This document shows, in pieces, positions 21,240 to 29,831 of a stretch of 33,944 nucleotides of DNA; positions within the stretch are counted from its first letter, which is position 1, and the number at the start of each line of letters is the position of its first letter. The notes below the pieces were generated by a model. That model was not told the DNA's origin and made no database searches. It saw only the letters and a list, made by a program, of their open reading frames with translations. The position numbers and the translations under genes are program-made. Source of the stretch: RGIG1995 sp045587445. Its GTDB lineage: Bacteria > Bacillota > Clostridia > Oscillospirales > CAG-272. The stretch spans positions 1 through 33,944 of the forward strand of contig JAZNCH010000027.1 in NCBI GenBank assembly GCA_045587445.1, given 5' to 3'.

Positions 21240-21995
21240 ATGTATAACGCAAACAAAAGTAAATCGAATATTGCGTTATACATAGTACTGTCACTTATAA
21301 TTGTGGCGGTAGTATGTATGACGGTGTTCAGTGTTGTAACAAACACAAGAAAGAAAACAGACAACCCCAAGGTAGACGAGACTGCCGCCCAAACGGCAAA
21401 ACGCACCGAACCGACAGAGACAAGAAGACCCGGAGTAACACAAAATCCCGAAGATACGTATGTTGAGGGACCGGAGCAAGATGTAAATAACGTTCCCGAG
21501 GACGAGCCTTCGAAAGAGGTTGACGCTCCCGCGAAGCTTGTTTTTACAAAGCCGGTAGACGGTTATTTGTTGAAGAGCTATGATATTGATATGCCGGTTT
21601 ATTCTTTGACAATGAACGATTACAGAGTTCATACCGGGATTGATATATTGGCAGATATTGGTGCTACAGTATCATGTATAGCCGAGGGAACAGTTCAAAA
21701 CGTATATGATGACCCAATGATGGGGAACTGCATTTCGATAAGCCATGCAAACGGACTTGTTTCATATTATATGGGATTATCCGATGAGGTATGTGAGGGG
21801 ATTGAAGAGGGTGCGCCTGTATATTGCGGACAGCCGTTGTCTTCGATAGGCGACAGTACGCTTATTGAAATAGCAGAAGAGCCTCATTTGCACTTGGAAG
21901 TGAAAAAGGACGGAAACTTTGTTAATCCTTTAGAATATATTTCTTATGAAGCATCAACTTCGGCAAATGCTATTGACGACAACTACGAAGGATAA
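21240..21995 (+). CDS. M23 family peptidase, SpoIIQ-like
   Basis: 251 residues. A short cytoplasmic start and one transmembrane helix (about 11-33) lead to a Thr/Pro/Glu-rich linker (40-95) and a LytM domain. Metal ligands are present: His131 and Asp135 (HTGIDI) and His216-x-His218 (HLHLE). Size and layout match SpoIIQ, the forespore membrane protein that binds SpoIIIAH across the engulfment gap. Clostridial SpoIIQ keeps a complete zinc site, unlike the Bacillus subtilis protein. The sigma-F-like promoter supports this. A general cell-wall endopeptidase remains possible. AAAGGTGG precedes the ATG. Confidence 0.8.
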   Translation: MYNANKSKSNIALYIVLSLIIVAVVCMTVFSVVTNTRKKTDNPKVDETAAQTAKRTEPTETRRPGVTQNPEDTYVEGPEQDVNNVPEDEPSKEVDAPAKLVFTKPVDGYLLKSYDIDMPVYSLTMNDYRVHTGIDILADIGATVSCIAEGTVQNVYDDPMMGNCISISHANGLVSYYMGLSDEVCEGIEEGAPVYCGQPLSSIGDSTLIEIAEEPHLHLEVKKDGNFVNPLEYISYEASTSANAIDDNYEG

Positions 21996-22001
21996 AGAAT
22001 A

Positions 22002-22035
22002 AGGGGCTGGGTGATTAACTCAGCCTCTATATTTT
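22002..22035 (+). terminator. Terminator after the M23 peptidase gene
   Basis: AGGGGCTGGGT and ACTCAGCCTCT pair over 11 bp (two G-U pairs) around GATTA, then a T-rich tail. Confidence 0.6.
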
Positions 22036-22038
22036 ATC

Positions 22039-22067
22039 TTGACAACTATGCGAGAAAATGATATATT
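22039..22067 (+). promoter_or_regulatory. Promoter of the pyrophosphatase unit
   Basis: TTGACA (22039-22044), 17 bp, TATATT (22062-22067). Confidence 0.7.
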
Positions 22068-22147
22068 ATAAATGTATAGACGTTGGAATAATATTTTTAG
22101 AACCGCAGAGACTAATTATGAAAATAGTTAGTTTTGAGGTTTTAAAA

Positions 22148-22297
22148 ATGAACGAAGTAAATAAAATTGAAAACGGAATAAAACAAAAGACACCGCAAAA
22201 TATAGTGTTCCCCCTAAAAAGCGTAAAGAAAACTGAAAGTGTTTTACTGCATTCAGAAGAAAGGGCGGATAACGACATAGAAGACGGTGTTATGTGA
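22148..22297 (+). CDS. Small hypothetical protein before ppa
   Basis: 49 residues starting MNEVNKIENGIKQKTP, polar and charged, no membrane segment. GAGG lies nine bases before the ATG at 22148, and the gene falls between the promoter at 22039 and the pyrophosphatase start 20 bp on. A longer in-frame start at 22058 would lie inside the promoter. No homology recognised; it may be a leader ORF. Confidence 0.45.
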   Translation: MNEVNKIENGIKQKTPQNIVFPLKSVKKTESVLLHSEERADNDIEDGVM

Positions 22298-22317
22298 AAG
22301 ACAATAGGAGTGAAATT

Positions 22318-22854
22318 ATGAACCCTTGGCACGATTTTGAAAAAGAGAGAATAACCCCCGAGAAATTTTTGTGTGTAATAGAGATACCAAAGGGCGGTAA
22401 GATGAAGTACGAGCTTGACAAGAAAAGCGGTATGCTCAGACTTGACAGAGTGCTGTTTACCTCCACACACTATCCTGCGAATTACGGCTTTATTCCGCGT
22501 ACATATTCACAAGATAATGACCCGCTTGACGTACTTGTACTTTGTCAAGAGCAGCTTCAGCCGATGTCGATAGTTGAATGCTATCCAATAGGCGTTTTGA
22601 AGATGCTTGACAATAACGAGATTGATGAAAAGATAATAGCGATTCCATTTGGCGACCCATCGCTCAACACTTTTCAGAATTTACCCGAATTGCCGGTACA
22701 TCAGTTCCAAGAGATAAAGCATTTCTTCGAGGTGTACAAGTTCCTTGAGAATAAGGTAACCGTTGTAGAAGAGATATGCAACCGCGACGAAGCGGAAAAG
22801 ATTATAAGAGACAACATACAGAGATATTCCGACAAATTCGGCGGTATTCTTTGA
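22318..22854 (+). CDS. ppa: Inorganic pyrophosphatase, family I
   Basis: 178 residues. The family signature DNDPLD (66-71) holds three metal-binding Asp. Other active-site positions are visible: IEIPKGGKMKYELDKKSG near the start and YPANYGFIP before the signature. The enzyme splits pyrophosphate to two phosphates, pulling biosynthetic reactions forward. The ATG at 22318 has AGGAG eight bases upstream, better than the earlier in-frame start. Confidence 0.93.
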   Translation: MNPWHDFEKERITPEKFLCVIEIPKGGKMKYELDKKSGMLRLDRVLFTSTHYPANYGFIPRTYSQDNDPLDVLVLCQEQLQPMSIVECYPIGVLKMLDNNEIDEKIIAIPFGDPSLNTFQNLPELPVHQFQEIKHFFEVYKFLENKVTVVEEICNRDEAEKIIRDNIQRYSDKFGGIL

Positions 22855-22871
22855 GAAGTATCATAGCGTAG

Positions 22872-22906
22872 AAAAAGTGCAAACGAAAAATGTTTGCACT
22901 TTTTTT
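22872..22906. terminator. Bidirectional terminator between ppa and the restriction operon
   Basis: AAAAAGTGCAAAC and GTTTGCACTTTTT pair over 13 bp around a 7-nt loop, with T-runs on both strands. It separates convergent genes. Confidence 0.9.
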
Positions 22907-22917
22907 GTGTGACTTTG

Positions 22918-25900
22918 TTATACTTTGCTCATTATTGTCAGCAAACTTTGATAACTGTCAACATCATGATATTTTACTTTGCTGGTAGAAAGCTCGTTGA
23001 AGAGCTTTTTTGCACAAGATATTTTTGCCTGTTCTATAGGTCTCAAATTGAGACTTTCCATTGTGCCCTTGGTCTCGGCAATGAAATAGATATGCTTTAC
23101 AGCACCTTCATTGAAAGCGATTGCCCAGTCGGGAGAGTAATTACCAACCGGTGTAGGTATATGGAAGCCCTTGGGAAGTTTAGCATAAACACAAACTTCG
23201 TCGGCAGCATCCAAATCTTCGGCGAATCGTCTTTCAATACTCTTTTCAGCAGAGCCGTCGGTGAACACATAATCCTGAATTGCTTTTGTGGCGATAAAAG
23301 CTTTGTCAAAACTCTGACTGCTTTTTTCAGCGGTAAAGATATCATTATCGTAAGTATCGTTGGTCTGGTCATAGGAAATATGATCCACAATCATCGTTGC
23401 TTTCTGCTCGTTGATGAGTTTAACCACCTTGGAAATAAACTCTTCAGGGTTGAGCTTGAACATATAAATCTTATCGGCGCGGAGTCCTGACAATATTTTG
23501 GCAACGGTTTTTCGCGTGAGTACTGTGCCTTCCGCAATTTTACCAATTAGGTCATATTTCACTCTGCTGGTCTCGGCGTGCTTCAAGGTCTGTGTTCTTG
23601 TTTTTGCTGTTTTGAAACTGTCACCACGCTCAACCTCGTGCTCGTTCATTTCGCTCTTCTGCTGACCGATAGAGGTTGTATATTGTAATTGCGATACTAT
23701 CAACTTGTCATCAATATGTGCAATTGCTTTTTTGATAAGTTCTTCGCTATAGAATTCAACAGTATATGCATACTTATGGTTGATATAGTTCCAAAGGGTT
23801 TGGAATTCCTTCTTATAGAAGTTATCGTTAAGAGGGTTGTCCTTTACCTTTGGCTCGTGACCGTCAGTAAACATATCTTTGAGAATGCTTTCATCAAATA
23901 CTGCTTGAACAAGTTTATGTATATCTTCTGCCATAGGCGCAAGTTGTGGTGGTAACGGTGCTAACGTACCGGCTGCCAAATCGGCACGGTATTTATCGGT
24001 GATTTTTCTATCAATATAATCCGAATAACCGTTAGCAAGAAGATAACCTTCAATAATATTGGCAGTTTGTGTATCAATAACAGTCTGAACTCCGTCTGCT
24101 TTAACAAACTTGCCTTTGAAGTACTCGTTGGTAGCAGCGAGGGGTCTGTCATAGAGCATTTCTTTGATATCGGACTGCAAATCTGAAACAAAGGTTTTAT
24201 AGCTTTCACTTGCAATAACGGTAAGTACGTTTATATCATGAACTGTATTACCGCAGGTTTCAGTATCCATACGGATACCTGTTTGGTTTACACAAAGACG
24301 AAGACCGCGTCCAACTTCTTGTCTTTTTGCAGTATTGCTGTCGGAATGTTTTAAAGTACAAATCTGGAATACGTTGGGGTTATCCCAACCTTCGCGGAGA
24401 GCAGAGTGAGAGAAGATGAATCTTGTGGGTTCGTCAAAACTCAAAAGTCTCTCCTTGTTTTTGAGAATAAGGTCGTATGCAGAAATATCGTCTGAGAACT
24501 CGCTGCCTTTTTTGAGTGTACTGTCGATGCTTCTTCCGGTCTTTTTATCAATACTGAAATACCCTTTATGAATAGCTGAAATGTCATCACAAGTGGTGCG
24601 GAGATACTTCTGGTAAGCATCATCAAAAATTGTGAGATGTTCGTTCAGAACGTTTATATATTCTTCTTCGAACATTTTGCCGTATTCGCCGAGTACCTCA
24701 TCGCCGTTTTCATTATATTGACGGTATTTTGCAACCTCATCAATAAAGAACAAAGACAATGTTTTGATACCCTTGTTATAAAGTTTTTCTTCTTTTTCAA
24801 AGTGGGAAATAATTGTTTCTCTAATCTGGATACGGCGCATATCCTTTTCGGATACATCACCGACAACCTCACCGGTGATTATGGTTTCGCCGTTGGTGAA
24901 TGTTACAGTTCCGCGAATGGGGTCAATTTCGGAAATTGTATACCCTTTATATTGTTGCATTTCTTGGGAAACATTGAACAGATTATCACCGACCCCGAGA
25001 ATTCGGGTTTCGCGGTTAATACTTTTGTTGTAAGATATTTCAAGCTCAATTTTTGCCATAGGTGGTTTTTTTGCGGAAAGAACAATCTGCTCTAAATACA
25101 AATAACTATCTGTACCTCGAAAATTCTTAACTTCAAAACCTTTAACTTCAATCTTCTTAACGAGTCGCTTATTGTAAGCGTCAAGAGCGTCCAGAACATA
25201 TACAAGATTATGTTGTGTCTTGTGGGTTGCCGAATAGTTTAGGCTGAACAGAGGGTTAAAGTTTTGGAGTGCCTTTTGGGTAACGTCGCCCCCCATTTTC
25301 TGAGGTTCGTCCAAAATAATAATAGGACGGTTAGCCTTAATAACGTCAATAGGACGGCGTGAACCAAATTCATCACGTTTTGAATAGATAATTCTTGCTT
25401 CCTTGGACTTGCCGTCCTCTTTGAGGGAGGAGGCAAATGCCTGGGTATTGATAATCATTACATTGATACCCGAACTGGAAGAGAAATTGTCAAGCTGGTT
25501 CAGGTTAGAGCTGTTGTAGATGAAGAATCGTGCCTTTTTGCCGTAGTGCTCCATAAAGTGGTCTGCGGTAATCTCAAAAGACTTCTTTACACCCTCACGG
25601 ATAGCAATAGACGGCACAACAACAATGAACTTGCTCCAACCGTATCTCTTGTTGAGTTCAAACATAGTCTTGATATACACGTAGGTCTTACCGGTACCGG
25701 TTTCCATTTCAATATCAAGAGAACATTTACCCAATGCTTTTACAAGACTAGTGGACATTTTAATGTTGTTTTCATTCTGTAACTGCTGGATATTCTGTAA
25801 TAACTGCTCGTCAGAGAGTTCCACCAATTCATTCTTATAACCCGTATCGTCGGCAAGATCAAGTTCCTCTCCGAAAGCATCCGGCTCAGCCCATCTAATC

Positions 25901-26037
25901 TGTCCGGGTTTGTTTTCTATTCTACCAACATCACGGCGGTATCCGACCTTTTCGTGAAGACCTTGCCCTGCAAACACACGGGCAACTGCTTCAACGGCAT
26001 CGGTTTGATATTGTTGTATTTTAAAATTAAATTTCAT
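22918..26037 (-). CDS. Type III restriction endonuclease subunit Res
   Basis: 1039 residues, normal for type III Res. The SF2 helicase part shows METGTGKTYVY (Walker A, 111-121), ILDEPQKMGG (DEPQ at 243-246), and later ALREGWDNPNVFQICTLK and RQEVGRGLRL (motifs V and VI). The C-terminal nuclease has PD969-970 and ETK (988-990), a PD-(D/E)xK site. It cuts about 25 bp from an unmethylated recognition site when complexed with Mod. AAAGGTG precedes the ATG. It is the last gene of the operon, separated by 6 bp from the unknown anchored protein. No frameshift or missing motif is seen. Confidence 0.94.
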   Translation of the reverse strand: MKFNFKIQQYQTDAVEAVARVFAGQGLHEKVGYRRDVGRIENKPGQIRWAEPDAFGEELDLADDTGYKNELVELSDEQLLQNIQQLQNENNIKMSTSLVKALGKCSLDIEMETGTGKTYVYIKTMFELNKRYGWSKFIVVVPSIAIREGVKKSFEITADHFMEHYGKKARFFIYNSSNLNQLDNFSSSSGINVMIINTQAFASSLKEDGKSKEARIIYSKRDEFGSRRPIDVIKANRPIIILDEPQKMGGDVTQKALQNFNPLFSLNYSATHKTQHNLVYVLDALDAYNKRLVKKIEVKGFEVKNFRGTDSYLYLEQIVLSAKKPPMAKIELEISYNKSINRETRILGVGDNLFNVSQEMQQYKGYTISEIDPIRGTVTFTNGETIITGEVVGDVSEKDMRRIQIRETIISHFEKEEKLYNKGIKTLSLFFIDEVAKYRQYNENGDEVLGEYGKMFEEEYINVLNEHLTIFDDAYQKYLRTTCDDISAIHKGYFSIDKKTGRSIDSTLKKGSEFSDDISAYDLILKNKERLLSFDEPTRFIFSHSALREGWDNPNVFQICTLKHSDSNTAKRQEVGRGLRLCVNQTGIRMDTETCGNTVHDINVLTVIASESYKTFVSDLQSDIKEMLYDRPLAATNEYFKGKFVKADGVQTVIDTQTANIIEGYLLANGYSDYIDRKITDKYRADLAAGTLAPLPPQLAPMAEDIHKLVQAVFDESILKDMFTDGHEPKVKDNPLNDNFYKKEFQTLWNYINHKYAYTVEFYSEELIKKAIAHIDDKLIVSQLQYTTSIGQQKSEMNEHEVERGDSFKTAKTRTQTLKHAETSRVKYDLIGKIAEGTVLTRKTVAKILSGLRADKIYMFKLNPEEFISKVVKLINEQKATMIVDHISYDQTNDTYDNDIFTAEKSSQSFDKAFIATKAIQDYVFTDGSAEKSIERRFAEDLDAADEVCVYAKLPKGFHIPTPVGNYSPDWAIAFNEGAVKHIYFIAETKGTMESLNLRPIEQAKISCAKKLFNELSTSKVKYHDVDSYQSLLTIMSKV

Positions 26038-26043
26038 ATTTTG

Positions 26044-26667
26044 TCACCTTTTTACATGCACTTGTTCTACAGTATCTAACAAATGTGACGAATTAAAAGT
26101 AGGAAAATCGGAGGGCTTAAGTATAATTCTTTTGGAAAATAAATTGCACTTTATATTGCGATAAAAAAGTCTTATCTCAATTTCCGAAATTTCATCAATA
26201 TTAGAAAATGTTGCACTTTTCACAAGAACAGCAATAAATTTAATGTTATCTACATTAGGGTTGATAGTTCGAGAAATGTTAAATTCGTCTTTAATACGGA
26301 CATCAAATGTGCTTTCTGTGCCGTCATCATTATTTGATGTAAGGGTAGAAAAATCCAAAGTTTCACAGTTTGAAACCGTTCCGTCCTTTAATTTTACCAT
26401 TACATATATATTTTTTGCAAACAGTGTTATATCCTTAATAAAGAAGTTAACCGTAAGCAAAATAATAGTACCTTTAATTTTCTCTTTTCTTCCAACAGAC
26501 ACCGATGTTGCGTTAGTTAAAATTCGGGAATCAAGTGTCGCTATATGTAATTTCCTGAAATAATTAATTACCGCTCTAATGATTGGTTTGAAAATTATTG
26601 GCAACCATGCCGCAGCACCAAATATACTTAAGATTTCTGTCCAGTTTTCTTTAATGAATTCCAACAT
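26044..26667 (-). CDS. Membrane-anchored protein between Mod and Res, function unknown
   Basis: 207 residues. A hydrophobic segment at about 13-32 (ILSIFGAAAWLPIIFKPIIR) follows a short acidic start. The remaining 170 residues are of mixed beta type and mostly cytosolic if the N-terminus is outside. No nuclease, ATPase or protease motif is evident. The start overlaps the Mod stop (TAATG), so it is translated with Mod. Classic type III loci have Mod and Res adjacent; this insertion suggests a membrane-linked accessory function, perhaps effector or sensor (inference). It could also be a passenger. Confidence 0.8.
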   Translation of the reverse strand: MLEFIKENWTEILSIFGAAAWLPIIFKPIIRAVINYFRKLHIATLDSRILTNATSVSVGRKEKIKGTIILLTVNFFIKDITLFAKNIYVMVKLKDGTVSNCETLDFSTLTSNNDDGTESTFDVRIKDEFNISRTINPNVDNIKFIAVLVKSATFSNIDEISEIEIRLFYRNIKCNLFSKRIILKPSDFPTFNSSHLLDTVEQVHVKR

Positions 26668-28799
26668 TACAGCACCTTCCTTACTGTGTCAGGACTGTAT
26701 GTAGCGAAAATCTGCTCAAAGTTCGTAGCGACACTATCATTTGCCATAGAGCTGTCTCTCATTACAAAGTAATACGGAGTTTTCTTGGCAATCTCGGTAA
26801 TTACATCCTCGGTAACGTTGTTATCGAAGCAGGCATAAAGGAAACCGTCTGCGACGTTGAATACCTTCTTGCCACCAACGGTGCTTTCTTCAATCTTGCT
26901 GGAAAGCAAAATACCAAGGTCAAGCATAACTTGGAAGAGCAGGTCTTCAGGAGTACGGTCTTCCTTGATATTGTCGGCGAGATTATCAAACAAAGACAAT
27001 TCATATTCGGCAGGATTGTAATAAACATCCTTCATATTAGTGCTATCGAGTTTGAGAACACGGAAGCCAGTATCAAGAGAATTTGCTATTTTTTCATTCT
27101 TTGATTTTGTTCGAGTATCTTCTTTTTCTGAAACAACAACATAGTAACCGTCGTTTTCGGGGGGAGTATTTTCTTCAATTATAGAAACTTGTACATTTTC
27201 TTCTACAAGTCCCATTTTGTTTTGAATATCCACCATTTGGCGATAACAACTTCCAACTTGGCTTAATTGTTCTTTAATTTTTGCGCCTGCACGACGAATA
27301 CGTTCTTTGCCGATTTCGCAGATATTCTTATAGCCTGACTTGTATGCTTCGGACTTTTCGTCGGTTTCTTCGGGTAATTGAACCATAATAAACTTACGAT
27401 TACCGCCGTCTTCAGCATTCATTTGCATAACAGAATGTGCAGTAGTCGCAGAACCAGAGAAGAAATCTAATACAATTGCATTTTTATTTTCAGAAACTAA
27501 CGACAATAGATATTTAATAAGTTCAGTTGGTTTTGCGAAATCAAAAGGAATATTAAGACTTTTTAATTCGTTTGAACTAATTCTATTTTCCCATTTTGTA
27601 ATTAAATCAACAGGAACTCTACCTTCATCAAGCCTATCTTCAAGCCATATTTTATTAAACACATTCCATTTAGCGGTCTCTCCTTTTTCATCCACTAATG
27701 CTGTTGCAGATGTGCTTTTTTGAAATAAAATGTTTCCTTTTGCTTTTTCTTCTTTATATCTATCATAAGTCCATTTCCAACAGGTATCATCATCTGTTGG
27801 AAGAATTTTTTCACCATCAGCAATAGTGCTGGGGAAGTTTTTTCCTCTCGGAATAACAAAACTTCCATCAGGTGCTTCAATCCAATATCTCTGATTGGGT
27901 CTATTTCCTAATCCGGGCTGACATAATCCTTTTATCGTATATTTTTGACCAGCCTTTTCTCCGTCTTTTTCTGTATGGTTATATGTTTTTATAATATCCT
28001 CAGAAAGTGCTTCTCTAAAATATCCTAAATTGAGTAAAGATTTAGCATAAACTAAAACATACTCTATATTGGGAGAAAAATATTGTCCTTTGTTACCACC
28101 ACTTTTCATCATACGTGATATAACACCAACACGATTTTCTTCACCAAAGATTTCATTACAACACTTAATCAAGTTGTATCCTTCGTCTTGACCTATACTT
28201 ATAAATAAAACTCCATCTTCTGAAAGTAATGATTTTGAAAGTTTAATTCGCGTATATATCATATTAAGCCAATCTGTATGAAAACGTCCATTGTTTTCTG
28301 TATTATAAACGAGACGATTTCCGTCTTCATCAAACTGCCCGCTATTAGCAAGATATTCGTCAGCACTTTCTGCAAAATCATCGTTATAAACAAAGTCATT
28401 TCCTGTATTGTAAGGCGGGTCTATGTAAATCATTTTGATTTTGCCGAGATAGGTTTCCTGCAAGAGTTTCAATACATCAAGATTGTCTCCCTCAATATAA
28501 AGGTTCTCGGTATTGTCAAAATCAACACTTTCTTCACGGCAAGGACGGAGGGTCTTTGCAATAGGTGCATTAGCGAGAAGAATGGACTTTTTCTTATCAG
28601 GCCAAGTAAACTGGTAACGCTCTTCGTTGCCTTCTACAACAACAGTAGAAAGTTCTTGTTTGAGCATATCGAAGTCAATGGCATACTCAACTTCACCTTT
28701 CTCGTTCTTTCGCTCGGTAATGCAGTTCGGGAATAATTTCCCGATTTTTTCTATATTCTCATCCACCTTGTTTATTGAGTGCATTTTCAACTTATCCAT
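26667..28799 (-). CDS. Type III DNA-methyltransferase subunit Mod
   Basis: 710 residues from the ATG at 28799 (MDKLKMHSINKVDENIEKIG), with GGAGG nine bases upstream and an 8-bp overlap with the RES gene. It is a beta-class N6-adenine methyltransferase: the catalytic DPPY (127-130, IYIDPPYNTGNDF) comes before the SAM-binding motif FFSGSATTAHSVM at about 440. The central region between them holds the target-recognition domain, which sets specificity for both methylation and cutting. The recognition site cannot be read from sequence. No simple-sequence repeat tract is seen at the start, so no phase variation is evident. Confidence 0.94.
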   Translation of the reverse strand: MDKLKMHSINKVDENIEKIGKLFPNCITERKNEKGEVEYAIDFDMLKQELSTVVVEGNEERYQFTWPDKKKSILLANAPIAKTLRPCREESVDFDNTENLYIEGDNLDVLKLLQETYLGKIKMIYIDPPYNTGNDFVYNDDFAESADEYLANSGQFDEDGNRLVYNTENNGRFHTDWLNMIYTRIKLSKSLLSEDGVLFISIGQDEGYNLIKCCNEIFGEENRVGVISRMMKSGGNKGQYFSPNIEYVLVYAKSLLNLGYFREALSEDIIKTYNHTEKDGEKAGQKYTIKGLCQPGLGNRPNQRYWIEAPDGSFVIPRGKNFPSTIADGEKILPTDDDTCWKWTYDRYKEEKAKGNILFQKSTSATALVDEKGETAKWNVFNKIWLEDRLDEGRVPVDLITKWENRISSNELKSLNIPFDFAKPTELIKYLLSLVSENKNAIVLDFFSGSATTAHSVMQMNAEDGGNRKFIMVQLPEETDEKSEAYKSGYKNICEIGKERIRRAGAKIKEQLSQVGSCYRQMVDIQNKMGLVEENVQVSIIEENTPPENDGYYVVVSEKEDTRTKSKNEKIANSLDTGFRVLKLDSTNMKDVYYNPAEYELSLFDNLADNIKEDRTPEDLLFQVMLDLGILLSSKIEESTVGGKKVFNVADGFLYACFDNNVTEDVITEIAKKTPYYFVMRDSSMANDSVATNFEQIFATYSPDTVRKVL

Positions 28800-29709
28800 T
28801 GTTCTCGTCCTCCGTATCAAATAAAAAGTTTATTCCGTTGATTAGATAATTTTTGAATCCAAGAATTTCTTCCTTGGATGGTAATCTATAGCTGTTGCAG
28901 TTAAGAACATTTTCACCACTATTCAATGCCACAACATCAAAATGTTGCGCCAATACCTGTACAATTTCACTGTTGACAAACCTTATGTTTGATTCAGCAG
29001 AATTGAAAATAGTATAATTCTTTCCATTTGAAATAAAACTCTTAAAAGTTATACCATCATATCCATGTTTTCTAACCAGTTCGGTTATGTATTGTGATGC
29101 TTTGTAACCCGTTTCAGCATCATAAACTGAACAGTAAAAGGTTCTCATTATCAATTCAACAAGGCGAGTAACCAAATAATCCTTTTCTTTAAATTCAGTG
29201 AGTTCTGTCGTAGTATTATCATTGCATAGATTAAACACATTTAATTCTTTAATTGTTTCAAATCTCGCTACAGAGATATAGCTTTCACGAAGAGGTTTAC
29301 ATTCTGCAACTGCGGTATATTGGTCTTTAGCTACATACAAGTAAGAAGCTCCCGCTATATTACTTCTGCCGTCTTTTGATGTTCGAAGGGGTGGTTCTTT
29401 GGATTCATATTTGTTTAACCCAAGAAGTTTATCACCATCAACCGAAAAACATTCTATTTTCGTTATATCGACAATTCTCGCACGATACAGTTCTGTATTT
29501 ACAGTTATTTTTTCTTTGAATTTGGATTTGTCTTCCGCAAGCATAGCTATCAACAACTTATATACTTCTGTTTCTTCAATTACTTTATTGTTGTTCTTCT
29601 CTATTGCCTTAAGAAATTGATTGTAATAATAATGTGAGTTATTGTACTTATGATGATAATCAATGTTATCAAATATCTCTTGAAAAATTTTTTCTTCGTT
29701 TGTGCTCAT
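28792..29709 (-). CDS. RES-domain protein (putative NAD-degrading toxin)
   Basis: 305 residues. The domain-defining residues are recognisable: Arg76 (LYRARI), Glu136 (YTAVAECKP) and Ser224 (GYDGITFKSF, followed by NYTIFN). RES proteins fold like ADP-ribosyltransferases, and several are toxins that phosphorolyse or hydrolyse NAD. The first 70 residues are a helical N-terminal extension, and the last 50 follow the domain. No Xre-type antitoxin gene with the usual DUF2384 is adjacent. Here it is locked between a 41-residue peptide gene (ATGA overlap) and Mod, so an abortive-infection branch to restriction is suggested (inference). Confidence 0.85.
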   Translation of the reverse strand: MSTNEEKIFQEIFDNIDYHHKYNNSHYYYNQFLKAIEKNNNKVIEETEVYKLLIAMLAEDKSKFKEKITVNTELYRARIVDITKIECFSVDGDKLLGLNKYESKEPPLRTSKDGRSNIAGASYLYVAKDQYTAVAECKPLRESYISVARFETIKELNVFNLCNDNTTTELTEFKEKDYLVTRLVELIMRTFYCSVYDAETGYKASQYITELVRKHGYDGITFKSFISNGKNYTIFNSAESNIRFVNSEIVQVLAQHFDVVALNSGENVLNCNSYRLPSKEEILGFKNYLINGINFLFDTEDENNG

Positions 29710-29831
29710 AAAGTTGCCTTCTCCTTCAATTTCTTAATCAACTGTACCAACTCAAACTTCTTTTTTGGTTGCTTTTCGTTCCGTGCCTGTCTTTCCAGAC
29801 GGGCGTTTTTTTTCGTTTTATTTATAATCAT
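29706..29831 (-). CDS. 41-residue basic peptide in the restriction operon
   Basis: An open frame of 41 codons with Lys/Arg-rich sequence (starting MIINKTKKNARLERQARNEK and ending in a basic amphipathic helix with KKLKEK). Its ATG overlaps the Fic stop and its stop overlaps the RES ATG, each by the four bases ATGA, so it exactly bridges the two genes. GGAG inside the Fic end may serve as ribosome site. The role is unknown; antidote, linker peptide or translational coupler are options. Its length is below most gene-finder limits. Confidence 0.65.
   Translation of the reverse strand: MIINKTKKNARLERQARNEKQPKKKFELVQLIKKLKEKATL
29785..29813 (+). terminator. Antisense terminator-like hairpin inside the 41-codon gene
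   Basis: GCCTGTC and GACGGGC (one T-G pair) around TTTCCA, then G and eight T on the plus strand. It would stop antisense transcription into the Fic gene. It may instead be a by-product of the Lys-rich coding sequence. Confidence 0.4.

Noticed and set aside
22058..22147. Longer start of the small protein before pyrophosphatase
   Set aside because: It would begin inside the promoter (-10 at 22062-22067).
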